DNA from: Chitinophaga silvatica
GTDB lineage: Bacteria; Bacteroidota; Bacteroidia; Chitinophagales; Chitinophagaceae
Length of the DNA stretch: 64,000 nucleotides
Assembly (NCBI RefSeq): GCF_003419895.1
Contig: NZ_QPMM01000012.1
Location: forward strand, 186,001 to 250,000
Reading direction: 5' to 3'
Made by a program: the position numbers and the translations under genes. Under the pieces are notes generated by a model, which did not search any database, had not been told where the DNA came from, and worked only from the letters and a program-made list of their open reading frames with translations. Below, piece after piece: positions 43,457 through 56,500 of the stretch (positions within the stretch are counted from its first letter, which is position 1; each line of letters opens with the position of its first letter).

Positions 43457-44455
43457 TTAGAAATACCGAGGATTACTAACATTATATCTTTTAGACGGGA
43501 ATAATACCCCTATTGAAATTTCGTGTGATCCTGCCTGATAGTTTGCCATTCTGTTTACATTCAAGTCATAGCTGTATCCGATACGGTAACGATCGAAGTA
43601 ATATTCAAGAATAACGCTGGCAGCATTTACCTGCTGAAGTCTTGGATCGAGGTTTGATTTGTTCCATAATTTCATACTGCTGCGATATGAACCTCCAACC
43701 CATAATCTTTCATCAATCAGCAAAAACGCATTCAGGTCAATACTGGAAGGGCCTTTAAAATCTTCTTTCCACATTATTGAAGGTTTAAGCTTCAGGTTAT
43801 CGGAAAGGTTAAGAACAGTTCCGGCGGTCAGGTAGGTATGTTGAGTTTTGCGAATTGTTTGATATGAATTTCCTCTCCAGGAAAAGCGGCTACCGTCGGT
43901 ATACAAGGAAAACAGATCCATAACCGATACTCCTAAATAGAAGCTGGGAGTATAGTAATATACTCCAAAGCGGGCATCAGGTATCCACCTGGCAATTTTG
44001 CCGGTAGGAATGGCTTCGTCGTTGTTGTCGACATATTTCAGAGCAGTGCCATCGATAGAGTACTGAGTAACGCCAGCACCAATACCGAAGCATAAACGAC
44101 GGGTATCTTCATCGTCTAAAGGAATACGGTAGGCATAAGAACCGTACAATGACATAGAGCTCTGAGGGCCAGTCTGATCGAACAATAATTGAACACCAAG
44201 CCCAACTCTGTTGTCGCTTGCCTTTGTAAGTCCGTCTATTGAAATACCACCAGTTTTTGGAGAACCGGGGAATCCTGCCCATTGGTGACGATACATGGCA
44301 TTCATGTATAAATCGCCCTTATACCCGGCATAGGCAGGGTTCACAGACAAGCCATTAAATACATATTGGCTGAACTGAATATTTTGTTGTGCTTTTAATT
44401 GCAGCCCTAAAGTCAGCAATATGGCGGTGAACCAGGTTTTCAAGTTGCTTTGCAT
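43457..44455 (-). CDS. PorP/SprF-family T9SS outer-membrane protein
   Basis: 332 residues. Signal peptide (about 1-23, LGLQLKAQ) followed by an outer-membrane beta-barrel of the Bacteroidetes PorP/SprF type: QQNIQFSQYVFNGLSVNPAY near the start, the GLGVQLLFDQTGPQSS strand pair, and FDRYRIGYSYDLNVNRM near the end. In Flavobacterium johnsoniae, SprF is required for export of the giant adhesin SprB encoded just upstream of it, and PorP-like proteins serve type B sorting-domain cargo. The same order here makes the giant protein the likely partner. Confidence 0.92.
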   Translation of the reverse strand: MQSNLKTWFTAILLTLGLQLKAQQNIQFSQYVFNGLSVNPAYAGYKGDLYMNAMYRHQWAGFPGSPKTGGISIDGLTKASDNRVGLGVQLLFDQTGPQSSMSLYGSYAYRIPLDDEDTRRLCFGIGAGVTQYSIDGTALKYVDNNDEAIPTGKIARWIPDARFGVYYYTPSFYLGVSVMDLFSLYTDGSRFSWRGNSYQTIRKTQHTYLTAGTVLNLSDNLKLKPSIMWKEDFKGPSSIDLNAFLLIDERLWVGGSYRSSMKLWNKSNLDPRLQQVNAASVILEYYFDRYRIGYSYDLNVNRMANYQAGSHEISIGVLFPSKRYNVSNPRYF

Positions 44456-44485
44456 CGAATAATGCTTTAGTTAACACCTATATTA

Positions 44486-44511
44486 TAGCAGGTCTCTATA
44501 GAGACCTGCTA
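44486..44511. other. Perfect 26-bp palindrome between the giant and PorP-like genes
   Basis: TAGCAGGTCTC-TATA-GAGACCTGCTA, a perfect hairpin in the 63-base gap after the giant gene. There is no T-run on the minus strand, so it is more likely an RNA-stabilising or attenuating hairpin than a full terminator. Confidence 0.7.
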
Positions 44512-44518
44512 CTATCTT

Positions 44519-47500
44519 CTATCTTAATAATTGAATCCAACCCTTATAGTGAGTAACCCCTTGCGGTTTTCTTACTTCCAGGATATAGTAATAAGTACCT
44601 TCATTCAGTTGTGATCCATCCCAATTGTTGCGATAATCTTTAGATTGATAAACCATACTACCCCAACGGTTATAGATGTAGATCGATGATCCAGGATATT
44701 TTTCTAGTCCACCTATGATAAAGCGTTCATTCTTACCATCACCATTTGGAGTGAATACATTCGGGAAGGTAAGATCAGCGCCTTCTACTTTCGTAGTAAC
44801 AACAGCGGTGTTATTGGTATTATCAATTTCTGGCTCGTTAGCTATTACAGTGGCAGTGTTTACGATATCACCACCTTCTATGATCCTGCAGGTTATCTTC
44901 AGCTCTTGTTCTTCACCAGCAGCCAGACTAGCGATAGTCCAGATAATTTTACCGGTAGAAGCTTCTTTGGTTACCTGACCCGCAGTAACAGTTGTTGCTT
45001 TAGGAACTTCCAGGTTTGGAGGTAGTATATCTTCCACTACTACATTAGTGAATGTTGCAGTTCCTACACTCTTCACTTTAATGCTATAAGTGATATCCTG
45101 ACCCATACGATAAATACCTGTTGGAGGCTGAATTACCGATTTCGTAATTGTAAGGTCACCACTAATATTACTTGCACCTATCACAGTACCTGTCTGGCCA
45201 TTACATCCAGGGGCAGAAGGATCGCACCCGCCGGTAGATTTGGTTTGTTTTCCATCAGTTACCTGAGCTGTATTAGTGATAGATGTAACTCCGGCTAGCG
45301 AAGCTGGTGTTTTAACTATCAGATTTACATTTGTAGTAGCACCTGGCATCAGGTTATTGATAGTGAAATCAACAACGTTACCATTCAGTGTACCACCACT
45401 TACATAAATAGTATTTGCCGGAACTGGATCAGAAATTGAGATTTGAGTAAGTGGTACATTTCCAGTATTACGAACAAAGATGGTGTATGTTAATTGTTCA
45501 TTTGGATGAACAACACCTGTATTGTTACCAGCAGGTAATGCAACAGTTTTCCATGTATCGAAGCTTTCAATATCATTATCTGCGATACTAACAGTTGCTG
45601 TTTTATTTATACCAGGTACAAAGTTCCACCTACCACCAATACCACTTGTTACTGTAGCTATAACAGTGCGTGTACCATCCTGGATCATATTATCGATAAT
45701 CTCTACCGGAATGATTACACTATTAGTATTAGCCAGGATTGTTGCAGTACCGGTAAGTGCTTTGTAATCGATGCCTGATTGCGCAGTACCAGTTACAGTA
45801 TACTGTACTGTGATCGGAACAGCAGATGTAATATTAGCAGGTAGAGAAATTGTAAACTCGCCGTTAGTTGACGGTTCCGCTGCATTTGGTTTAGATGCTG
45901 TAATATTCAGAACAAGATTTGCCGCCGAATTGTCATCATCCGCAATTGTTACAGTAGCAGAAGCTTTTGTATTATTGACAGTGAAATTACCAATGCTGGA
46001 AGTTGTACCTCCTGTTAGCGTCAGAATCACGGTTTCATCACCTTCTATAATCTGATCATCCAATACAGTTACCGGAATAATTACATTCTCGTCTTTAGCC
46101 TTAATTGTAGCAGAAGAAGATATTGTATAGTCTGTTCCGTTAATAGCCGTACCTGTAATGGTATAGTTAACAGTAATATCTTCCGCTGCTGAAATACCAG
46201 CTGGTAAGCTTACCATGAACGAACCATTAGTAGAAGGTTCCGCGGCATCAGCAACTTTGGATACTCCCAACATCATATTGGTTGCAGTATTATCATCGTC
46301 AGCGATGGTAACAGTTGCTACTTTATTAATTGGATCGGCAGTGAAGTTGCCAAACTTAACAGATGTACCACCGGTTAATGTTAGCGTCACTGTTTCATCT
46401 CCTTCAATGATCTTATCATCCAACACTATCACCGGAATAACAACAGAAGGCGAACCTGCCTGAATTGTAGCAGAAGCACTGATAGTATAATCGTCTCCAT
46501 TCGTAGCAGTTCCGCTCAGTGTATAGTTAACAACCACATCATCTGTTAAACTGATTCCGGTTGGCAGACTGATAGTAAATGAACCGTTAGTTCCTGGTTC
46601 AGCTGCATCCGCTGGTTTAACTACTGTCAGTACTTTGTTTGCAGCTACGTTATCGTCATCCGCAATCTCAACTACTGCATTTCCATTAGTAGCGCTGGCT
46701 GCGAAATTGCCTAATACAGTACCAGAAGCACTGGTTATAGTAGCAATAACCGTTTCTGTTTCCTCAATAATCTGATCATCAATTACGGTTACTGTTACAG
46801 TTGCATTTGGCTGCCCAGGCTGGATAGTAACTGTACCGCTGAGAGTTTGATAATCGGTGCCTGCGATAGCAGTACCAGTAACATTATAGTTCACAGTTAT
46901 TGCCTCTGAAGCTGTAATACCAACTGGCAGGCTAAAGATGAATGAACCATTTGTATTAGGTTCGGCAGCATCGCTACCTTTAGTTACACTAATTACCTTG
47001 TTTATTGCAGTGTTTTCATCATCTGTGATGATTAGTGTAGCGCTGGTGGCTGCGGGATCCGGAGTGAATGTAAATTTAGCAGAAGTACCACCGGTTAATG
47101 TCAGGATCACTGTTTCATCACCTTCAATGATCTTATCATCGAGTACGGTTACCGGAATGAGTACCTTTTCCTGACCCGCTTTAATTACAGCGGTAGAAGC
47201 TATAGTGTAATCTGTTCCGTTAATAGCAGTACCTGTGATGGTATAGTTTACCGTAACATCTTCAGACACTGTAATACCAGTTGGTAAGGCTACCTCGAAC
47301 GAGCCATTTGTAGATGGTTCAGCAGCATCGGCCTTTTTAATAATACTTAGCTTTTTGTTAGTTGCGGTATTATCATCATCTGATATAGTAACTGTTGCAG
47401 CTCCATTAGTAAGATCAGCAGTGAAGTTGCCAAAGTTGTTAGACTTTCCTCCAGTTAATGTTAGTATAACTGTTTCATCACCTTCGATGATCTGATCGTC

Positions 47501-50500
47501 TAACACTACTACAGGAACTACTACACCCGACTGTCCGGCTTTTATTGTTGCAGTAGCGCTGATAGTATAATCATCTCCCTTATCGGCAGTTCCACTTAGC
47601 TTATAATTAATTACAACATCATCTGTTAACGTTTTACCAGCAGGAAGACTGATGGTAAACGAACCATTAGTACCAGGCTCGGCAGCATCTGTAGTTTTAA
47701 CTACACTCAATACTCTGTTTGCAGCAATGTTATCATCATCTGTGATTAATACTACTGCGCTACCATTAGTACTGCTGGCAGCGAAGTTGCCAATGCCAGT
47801 ACCTGAAGCAGCAGTGATAGAAGCAGAAACAGTTTCTGTTTCTTCTAAAATCTGGTCATCTATTACGGTTACCGGTACTACAATTCGCGGTTGACCAGCC
47901 GGAATTACTACAGAACCGCTAAGCGTCTGATAATCGGCACCAGGGGTAGCAGTACCACCAATACTATAATTTATTGTTATTGGAGATGATGCAATAAGGC
48001 CTGATGGCAAACTAAAGATGAATGAACCATTCACATCAGGTTCGCCTGCATCACTTCCTTTAGTAACACTGATTATTCTATTTGCTACTGTATTTTCATC
48101 GTCTACAATAACTACTGTAGCATTTGAGGCGGTAGGAGAAGGAGCAAATGTAAACTTAGAAGTAGAACCACCTGTTAAAGTAACAATCACTGTTTCATTC
48201 TCTTCTATAATATTATCATCTAATACTTCAACTGGTAAATCGACATCTGTTCTACCAGCCGGGATAATTATTGATCCTGTCAGCTCCTGATAATCTATTC
48301 CATTTTCAGCAGTTCCTGCAACAGTGTATTGTACAGTTATATCTTCTGAAGCTGTAATACCGGCAGGGAGGCTGATTCTGAAAGTACCATTATCGGCAGG
48401 TTCTGCAGCATCCTTAATTTTCTTAATGCTTAATAATTTATTATTTGAATCATTAGCATCATCGTCTGCAATAGTTACCGTAGCAGTATTTTTAGCTGGG
48501 TTGATTGTAAAGCCGGTGAAGTGGATGGCTGAAGCATTATTTAATGTCAGAACCACTGTTTCATCATCTTCAATGATTTTATCATCAAGTACATGAACCG
48601 GTACAACAACTTTATTCTTACCAGCCAGGATAGTTGCACTTGCGCTGATAGTATAATCCTCACCATTTACAGCAGTACCGGTTATGGTATAGTTTATTGT
48701 GATGTCGTCTACTGAGGTTACATTACCTGGTAAACTTATAGTAAACTCTCCATCCTGATTCGGTTCGGCAGCATCTTTAGTTTTCTCGATGCTGATTACC
48801 TTATTTGTAGTGATATCATCATCATCTGCAATGGTTACAGTAGCAGTATGTAAAACTGCATCGGCGGCATAATTAAATTTGCCATCAGCGCCATTATTGA
48901 TTGTTAAAACTACTGTTTCAGGTAATTCGATAATATCATCATTTATTACGGTTACAGGAACAGGAACCGCATTTTGTCCATGAGGTATTGTTACTGTACC
49001 ATTTAATAACTGATAATCCACACCATTGGTAGCAGTACCAGTGATGGTATAGTTTACGGTGATATCGCGAGAAGAATAAACATCTTCTGGTAAGGATACA
49101 TTAAATGCTCCATGCGTAGATGGTTCGCTGGCATTTGCTGTACGGGTTACCAGAATCACCTGGTTGGTGGAATTATTATCATCGTCGGCAATGGTAAGAG
49201 TAGCTGTGAAATTAGCAGCATCTACAGCAAAGATTCCAACAGCAGAATTGGTACCGCCTGCCAGTGACATTATTACAGTTTCATCTCCCTCAATAATCTT
49301 ATCGTCTATAACAACAACAGATACGTCTGTATATTCTTTACCAGCTTTAATAACAGCCGTATTGCTGATCGAATAATCTGTATTGATAGTAGCAGTACCT
49401 GTAATGTTATAGCTCACAGTAATATCTTCTGAAGCAGTGATACCGGCAGGTAAGCTAATCCTGAAGGCGCCATTTACATTCGGCTCAGCGGCATCAGCGA
49501 TTTTAGAAACACTAAGTTTTTTATTTGATATAGTGTTATCATCGTCCGTGATATTAACAGTACCTGTATTGGCAGAAGCATCTGCAGTATAGATGAAGTT
49601 ATCATCTTTACCACCGAGAAGTTGCATTATTACAGTTTCCGTAGGTTCAATGATCTTATCGTCTATTACATTTACAGGTATATCCACATACTTAGCCAAT
49701 GCAGGTAGTGTTATCACCGATACAGTATAATCTTCATTTCTGGTGGCAGTTCCGCTTAATGTATACTGGAGTATAATGTCTTTAGCTGAGCTGTAGTTGC
49801 CAGGTAATGAAATTCTGAAGCTACCATTAGTATTAGGTTCAGCTCCATTAGTAGTTTGATCAATTCTCAACACCAGGTTTGATGGATCATCGTCGTCATC
49901 ATCTGCGATGGTGAGAGATGCTGTATTGGTACCGCCGAAGGTCCAGCTGGCAGAAGTTCCACCTGTCAGCGTTACCTGAACCAGTTCATCCCCTTCAATA
50001 ATATCATCATTAATCACCGGTACATCGAGGTAGACGGAGTTTTTATTAGCTGGTATATCGATGGTTCCAGTTAATGTTTGGTAATCTATTCCATTTTCTG
50101 CTGTTCCATTAACTGTGTACGTAACAGTAATCTTTTCGGCAGAAGTAACATTCTCAGGTAAACTAATTTTGAAGCGGCCATCTGTAGATGGTTCGGCAGC
50201 ATCAGCATCTTTTGTAATAGTTAAATGTCTGTTGGCGTCTGTATTATCATCATCTGCAATAGTTACTTTAGCAGTAGCATTACCAGCGGATACACCATAG
50301 ATATGAGAAGGGTTACCATCTGTTCCACCGGTTAGCGTTTGTATTACAGTTTCATCCCCTTCGATAATCTTATCATCCAACACTTTTACTGGCAAAATCA
50401 CGAATTCTCTACCATGTGGGATAGTGGCAGTACCAGCGATATTGTAATCTTCTGTAATGGTTGCAGTACCGGTAATGTTATAGGTAACATTAATATCGGT

Positions 50501-53500
50501 ACTGGCAGTATAACCAGCAGGCAAACTGATTTTGAAGCTACCATTTGTAGATGGTTCAGCAGCATCAGCAGCTTTGAAGGTAGACAACTCCATATTTGCA
50601 GAAATATTATCATCATCCGTAATATTCATAGAAGCTGAATTCACAACATCAGCAGGGAATATAAAGGCATTGGCACCATTTACCCCACTACCGGAAATAA
50701 CTGTGAAAACTAGATATTCTGTTCCTTCAATGATTTTATCATCCAGAACTGTTACCGGTACATCTACAGAAGAAGCGCCTGTTGGAATAATAACAGTACC
50801 CGGAATAGTATAATCTACGCCCGATTCAGCCACACCACTAAGTGTATACCCTACTGTTATTGGGAAGGAGGCAGTACCGCCAGTAAGTGAAACTTTGAAA
50901 TTACCATTAGTTGACGGTTCAGCGGCATCCTTGGTTTTGGTTACGGTAATAGGAGTACTGCTCGCAGCATTGGCATCAACAATCGTTACACTCGCACTTC
51001 CTTTACCAGGAGCAATATTAAAGGTATAAGTATCAGAGCTGGCCGCAATCAATGACATGATCGCATCTTCAGGTCCTTCAACGATACCATCATCCATCGC
51101 GTCTATATCAACCAAAACAAAATTATCACCAGGCCTGATTATCGCTATACCGCTTAATGTAGCATAATCCAATGTATTCTGTGCAATACCACCCATATCG
51201 TATTGAATAGTTATAGCTTCTGAAGCAGTAACATTTGGCGGCAGAGAAATCTTAAATTGTCCGTGTACTCCCCCCTCAATTGCATCTGATACTTTTGTTA
51301 CAAGTACTACATCGCTGTTAGCGGTGAAATCATCATCTGCAATATATACAGTGGCTACTGAAGCAGTTGGAGCTGATGTATAAGCTGCCAGTGTTGAAGT
51401 ACCGCCTGTAATATTCATTACCACTTTTTCAATAGGTTCTATTATCTGATCGTCGATAACGTTTACAGGTACAATAACACTGTTACTGTTTGCTTGTAGA
51501 ATAATATCACCAGTGATGGCCGTGTAATCTTCATCCGGAGTAGCTGTGCTGCTACCATCTATGGTATAGGTTACCTTAATAGGCAACGAAGAAGTATAAC
51601 CAGCAGGCAAACTGATCTTGAAGCTTCCGTTTGTTGATGGTTCTGCAGCATCGGCAATTTTTACAATGCTTAATACTCTGTTTACAGCTGTGTTATCATC
51701 ATCCAGGATATTTAGAGAAGCAGCAGTATTCGTTGAAGTAAAATTGAAATTAGGTGAAACTCCATTTACCGCGGTAATTGTAACAGTTTCAGTTCCTTCT
51801 ATTATTTGATCATCAAGCACCTCAATAGGAAGTCTGACCTGGTTGTCGCCAGCCAGCATTACAATGGTTCCTGTCAGCAATTTATAATCTTCACCATTGG
51901 TAGCAGTACCCCCTATAGTATAGGTAATAGTAACTGGTTCTGAAACATAGTGACCGTTTTTAGTATAAAGGCTGAATAGTCCATTGATAGCAGGTTCCGA
52001 TCCATTATTCATTTTAAGAACGCCTATTATTCTGTTTGCAGCAACATTATCATCATCCGTAATATTAACTGTTGCGTTATCCTGAGCCGCATTTACTGTA
52101 AATGCACCAAATGAAGCAGTACTTCCCGAATTAAGTGTAGCGATCACTGTTTCTGTAAGTTCAAGAATCTTATCATCTTTTACAGTAACATTTACCGGAA
52201 CAGAATTGCTACCAGCAGGGATTTTAACAGTTCCGGATAATGTTTGATAATCTGTACCATTGATTGCAGTACCAGTAACGGTAAAGGTAACAGTTACATC
52301 TTCCACAACAGTTACATCTTTAGGTAAGCTGATAGTGAAAGCTCCATTAGTAGAAGGTTCGGCAGCATCGGTAGTTTTTACGATGCTAATTGTTTTGTTA
52401 ATAGCTATATCATCATCATCTGCAATGTTCACAGTCGCAATAGCCTTAGCCGGATTAGGGATAAATGGACTAAAACCGGCAGCAGTACCACCTGTAAGTG
52501 TGACGATAACCGTTTCAATACCCTCTATGATCTTGTCATCTAACACAGGAACAGTGATGGTGGTACTTGATGCACCGGCTTTAATCAGGGCGCTTCCACT
52601 AAGTGCGGTGTAGTCTGCACCACTAGTAGCAGTTCCACTGACCGTATAGTTAACCGTAATATCCTTAGTATAAGTAATTCCGATAGGTAGACTCACGGTA
52701 AATAAGCCATTAGTTATTGGTTCAGCAGCATCAGTAGTTTTTTCGATGCTTAGCATAGAATTGCCAGCTACATTATCATCATCCAGGATATTTGCAGTAG
52801 CAGTGTTTTCAACCGGATCTACAGCGAATGTGAAGTTGGCAGATGCGCCACCAGTAAGTGTAAGCACAACCGTTTCAGTGCCTTCCACAATCTGATCGTC
52901 TTTCACCAGTAATGGAATATTTACACTGTTCTTGTTTGCAGGAATAACTACAGAACCAGACAGCAGTTCATAATCATCCCCATTAGTTGCAGTACCTCCA
53001 ATAGTATAATTTACAGTTATTGCTTCAGCAGCTGTGATATCTGCAGGCAGGCTAATTTTGAAATTACCATTAGTAGAAGGTTCAGCTGCATCGGCTGTTT
53101 TAGTAATATGTAATACTTTATTTGCTGCAGTATTATCATTATCAGCGATAATAACAGTAGCAGTTTTCTTAGTTGCAGAAGTAGTGAAATTACCCAGATT
53201 AGCGGTTGTTCCATTGCTGAGTGTAACAATTACGGTTTCATCACCTTCAATGATAAAGTCATCTTTTACATCAACCGGTAATTTCACGGTTTTCTGACCA
53301 GCCTGTAAAATCACTGTACCGGTTAAATTCATATAATCATCATCTGCAGTTGCAGTGCCAGTAACCACATAATTGATAAGTACATCTTCAGCAACTGTAA
53401 TACCAGTTGGCAGGCTAATAGTGAAGCTGCCATTAGTAGATGGTTCGGCCGCATCAGCTGTTTTATCGATGCTTAATACTTTATTAGCAGCAATATTATC

Positions 53501-56500
53501 GTCATCTGCGATATTCACAGTTGTTGCAGCAGTACCAGTGAATGTAAAGTGAGCAGAGGTACCTCCGTTTAATGTAGCAATAACAGTTTCAGTAGGCTCA
53601 ATAATTTCATCATCGATAACATTCACGATCACTGTAACACCCGGATCACCAGCCTTGATCACAGCCTTTCCTGTTAAGGCAGTATAATCTTTATCCGGAG
53701 TGGCGGTACCAGTTACAGTATAGTTTATTGTGATATCCTCAGCTGAGGTGATACCGGTTGGAAGATTAATTTCGAAGCTACCATTTGTGGATGGCTCGGC
53801 TGCATCAGCAATTTTATTGATTGTAAGTTGTGTATTTGTTGATGTATTATCATCATCTGCAATGGTAGCTGTAGCACTACCATTGGTGGTGCTGGCCTGG
53901 AATACGCCGTAGGTAGTAGCAGTACCACCAGTTATATTAACAATTACTGTTTCATTGCCTTCAATGATTTTATCATCAATTACATTTAACGGTAATGGCA
54001 CTTTATTAGCGCCTGTTGGTATAGTTACGGTACCTGTTAATGTTTGATAATCGGTACCATTAGTAGCAGTACCCCCAACAGTATAGCTAACCGTAACAGG
54101 CTGCGTTAGCGTAACATTTGCAGGCAAGCTGATTTCAAATTCACCATTCGTACCAGGTTCGGCTGCATCCGCAGTTTTCTTAATGCTGAGTACTTTATTA
54201 CTATCTACGTTATCATCATCTTTAATAACAACAGTAGCAGGAGTTGGATCCGCAGTAAATGCCCCGAAAGTAGTGGTAGTACCACCGGTAGGAGTAATAA
54301 TTACAGTTTCATCTCCTTCAATAATATCATCATCAAGTACTTTAACATCTATATCTATTCCATTTGAATTAGCAGGAATAGTTGCAGTACCAGTTAATTT
54401 CTCGTAATCTACCTCATTGGTTGCACTACCGGATATGGTATATTGAACGATGATCGGTTCTGTTGCCGTTACATCAGTTGGTAATTGTAATCTAAACGTT
54501 CCATTAACATTTGGCTCTGCACCATCATTTATTTTTACTGCGCTGATAACTTTGTTGGTAGCAATATTATCATCATCATTAATGGTAAGTGAAACAGGCG
54601 TTGTAGTTACAGTAAACGTAAAATTATTACTAATTGCATTGGTTAGAGTGATGATTACAGTTTCAGGACCTTCAATAATCTTATCATCAAGTACTTCAAC
54701 CGGGAGGATAACTTTATCTGCACCGGCAGGTAACTCAATTGTGCCAGTAAGTGTTTTATAATCTACACCATTGGTAGCAGTACCAGATATAGTATAGCTG
54801 ATAGTAACTGGTTCTGCTATTGTATAAGTATTATCCTTTAGTGAAATACCGAATTTCCCAGCAGAGTTAGGCTCGGACCCATTATTCATTTTAATGGCAG
54901 TGAAAATCATTTTTGCTGCCGTGTTATCATCATCCTTAATTGTTACTGTAGCCGCTTTAGCTGCATCCAATGTGAACGTGCCCAAAGCGCCGGCATTAGT
55001 ACCAGTAAGCGTAACAATCACCGTTTCATCGCCCTCAATAATCTTATCGTCGAGCACCTCAACAGGTAATGAAACCACTGTAGAACCGGCAGGTAGGATT
55101 ACTGTACCAGTAAGAGTTTTATAATCAGTTCCATTAATTGCAGTACCTGTCACTGCATAGTTTATAGTAATAGGAGTAGCCGCTTTGTAATTACCTGGTA
55201 ACCCTATTTCGAATGCCCCATTGGTAGAAGGTTCTGCAGCGTCAGCAGTTTTCGTTATATGAATAACCTGGTTTGCAGGAAGATTGTCGTCATCAGCAAT
55301 AGTAACTGTTGCAGTTTTATTTGCAGGGTCTGAAGTGAAACTAAATTTAGCAGAGGTTCCATTAACCAGCGTAGCTATCACCGTTTCATCCCCTTCAATA
55401 ATCTTATCGTCCAGTACATTAACATCTAAATCCACAGATCCGACACCAGCAGGTATTACTATACTACCATTTAACTGATCATAGTCAGTTCCATTAGTTG
55501 CAGTACCTACAATTGTATAATTCACAGTTACCGGCTCTGAAACTGTAATACCAGCAGGCAGATTGATTTTGAATCTGCCATTTACATTTGGTTCCTTTGC
55601 ATCCTTATCCTTGGAAATACTTAATACCTTATTAGTTGTTGTATTATCATCATCTGCAATAGTAACAGTAGCTGTCTTATTTGTATTATCAGCAGTGAAG
55701 CTACCCAGAACAGGAGCTGTACCACCATTCACTGTGAAGATCACAGTTTCATCCCCTTCAATGATCTTATCATCTTTAACCAATACATCTACATTAATAC
55801 TAGTCTGACCAGCAGGAATAACGATTGCCCCTGTAATAGCCTGGTAGTCGTCGGTTGGGGTAGCGGTACCTGTAATAGTATAATTAACTGTTACCGGGTA
55901 AGCAGAAGCATAATTGCCTGGTAGACTCACTTTGAAACTTCCGTTTGTTGATGGTTCTGCAGCATCGGCAACTTTAGTTACGCTAATAACTTTGGTAGCA
56001 GCTGTGTTATCATCATCTGCAATTGTTAAGGTAGTGGACTTAGCTGCGGCTAAGTTGAAGGTGAAGCTGGATGAAGTTCCGGCAGTAAGTGTAAGAATAA
56101 TATCTTCTGGTCCTTCAATCAGTTGATCATCTTTTACGAGAACCGGTACAATAACTTCATTAACATCGTGAGGAAGTACCACTGTTCCGGTTAATGTAGT
56201 ATAATCATCTCCGTTAGTTGCAGTACCTGCAATGCTATAAGTAATTGTAATATCCTGACTGCTGGTAACGTTTGCCGGCAATGAGATTTTGAAAGCACCA
56301 TCAGTAGATGGTTCGGCCGGATCTGTTACTTTACTGATACTTAGAATTGCTTTGCTAAGATCATTGTCAGTTATATTGAGTGTTGATTCCTGTTGTGTAC
56401 TGCTCAGGTTATAGAAATTACCACTTGTTGCGCCCGTAGCTGCAGTAAGATGCAGGATAACCGTTTCAGTAGGTTCAATGATCTCATCATCTACTACTTC

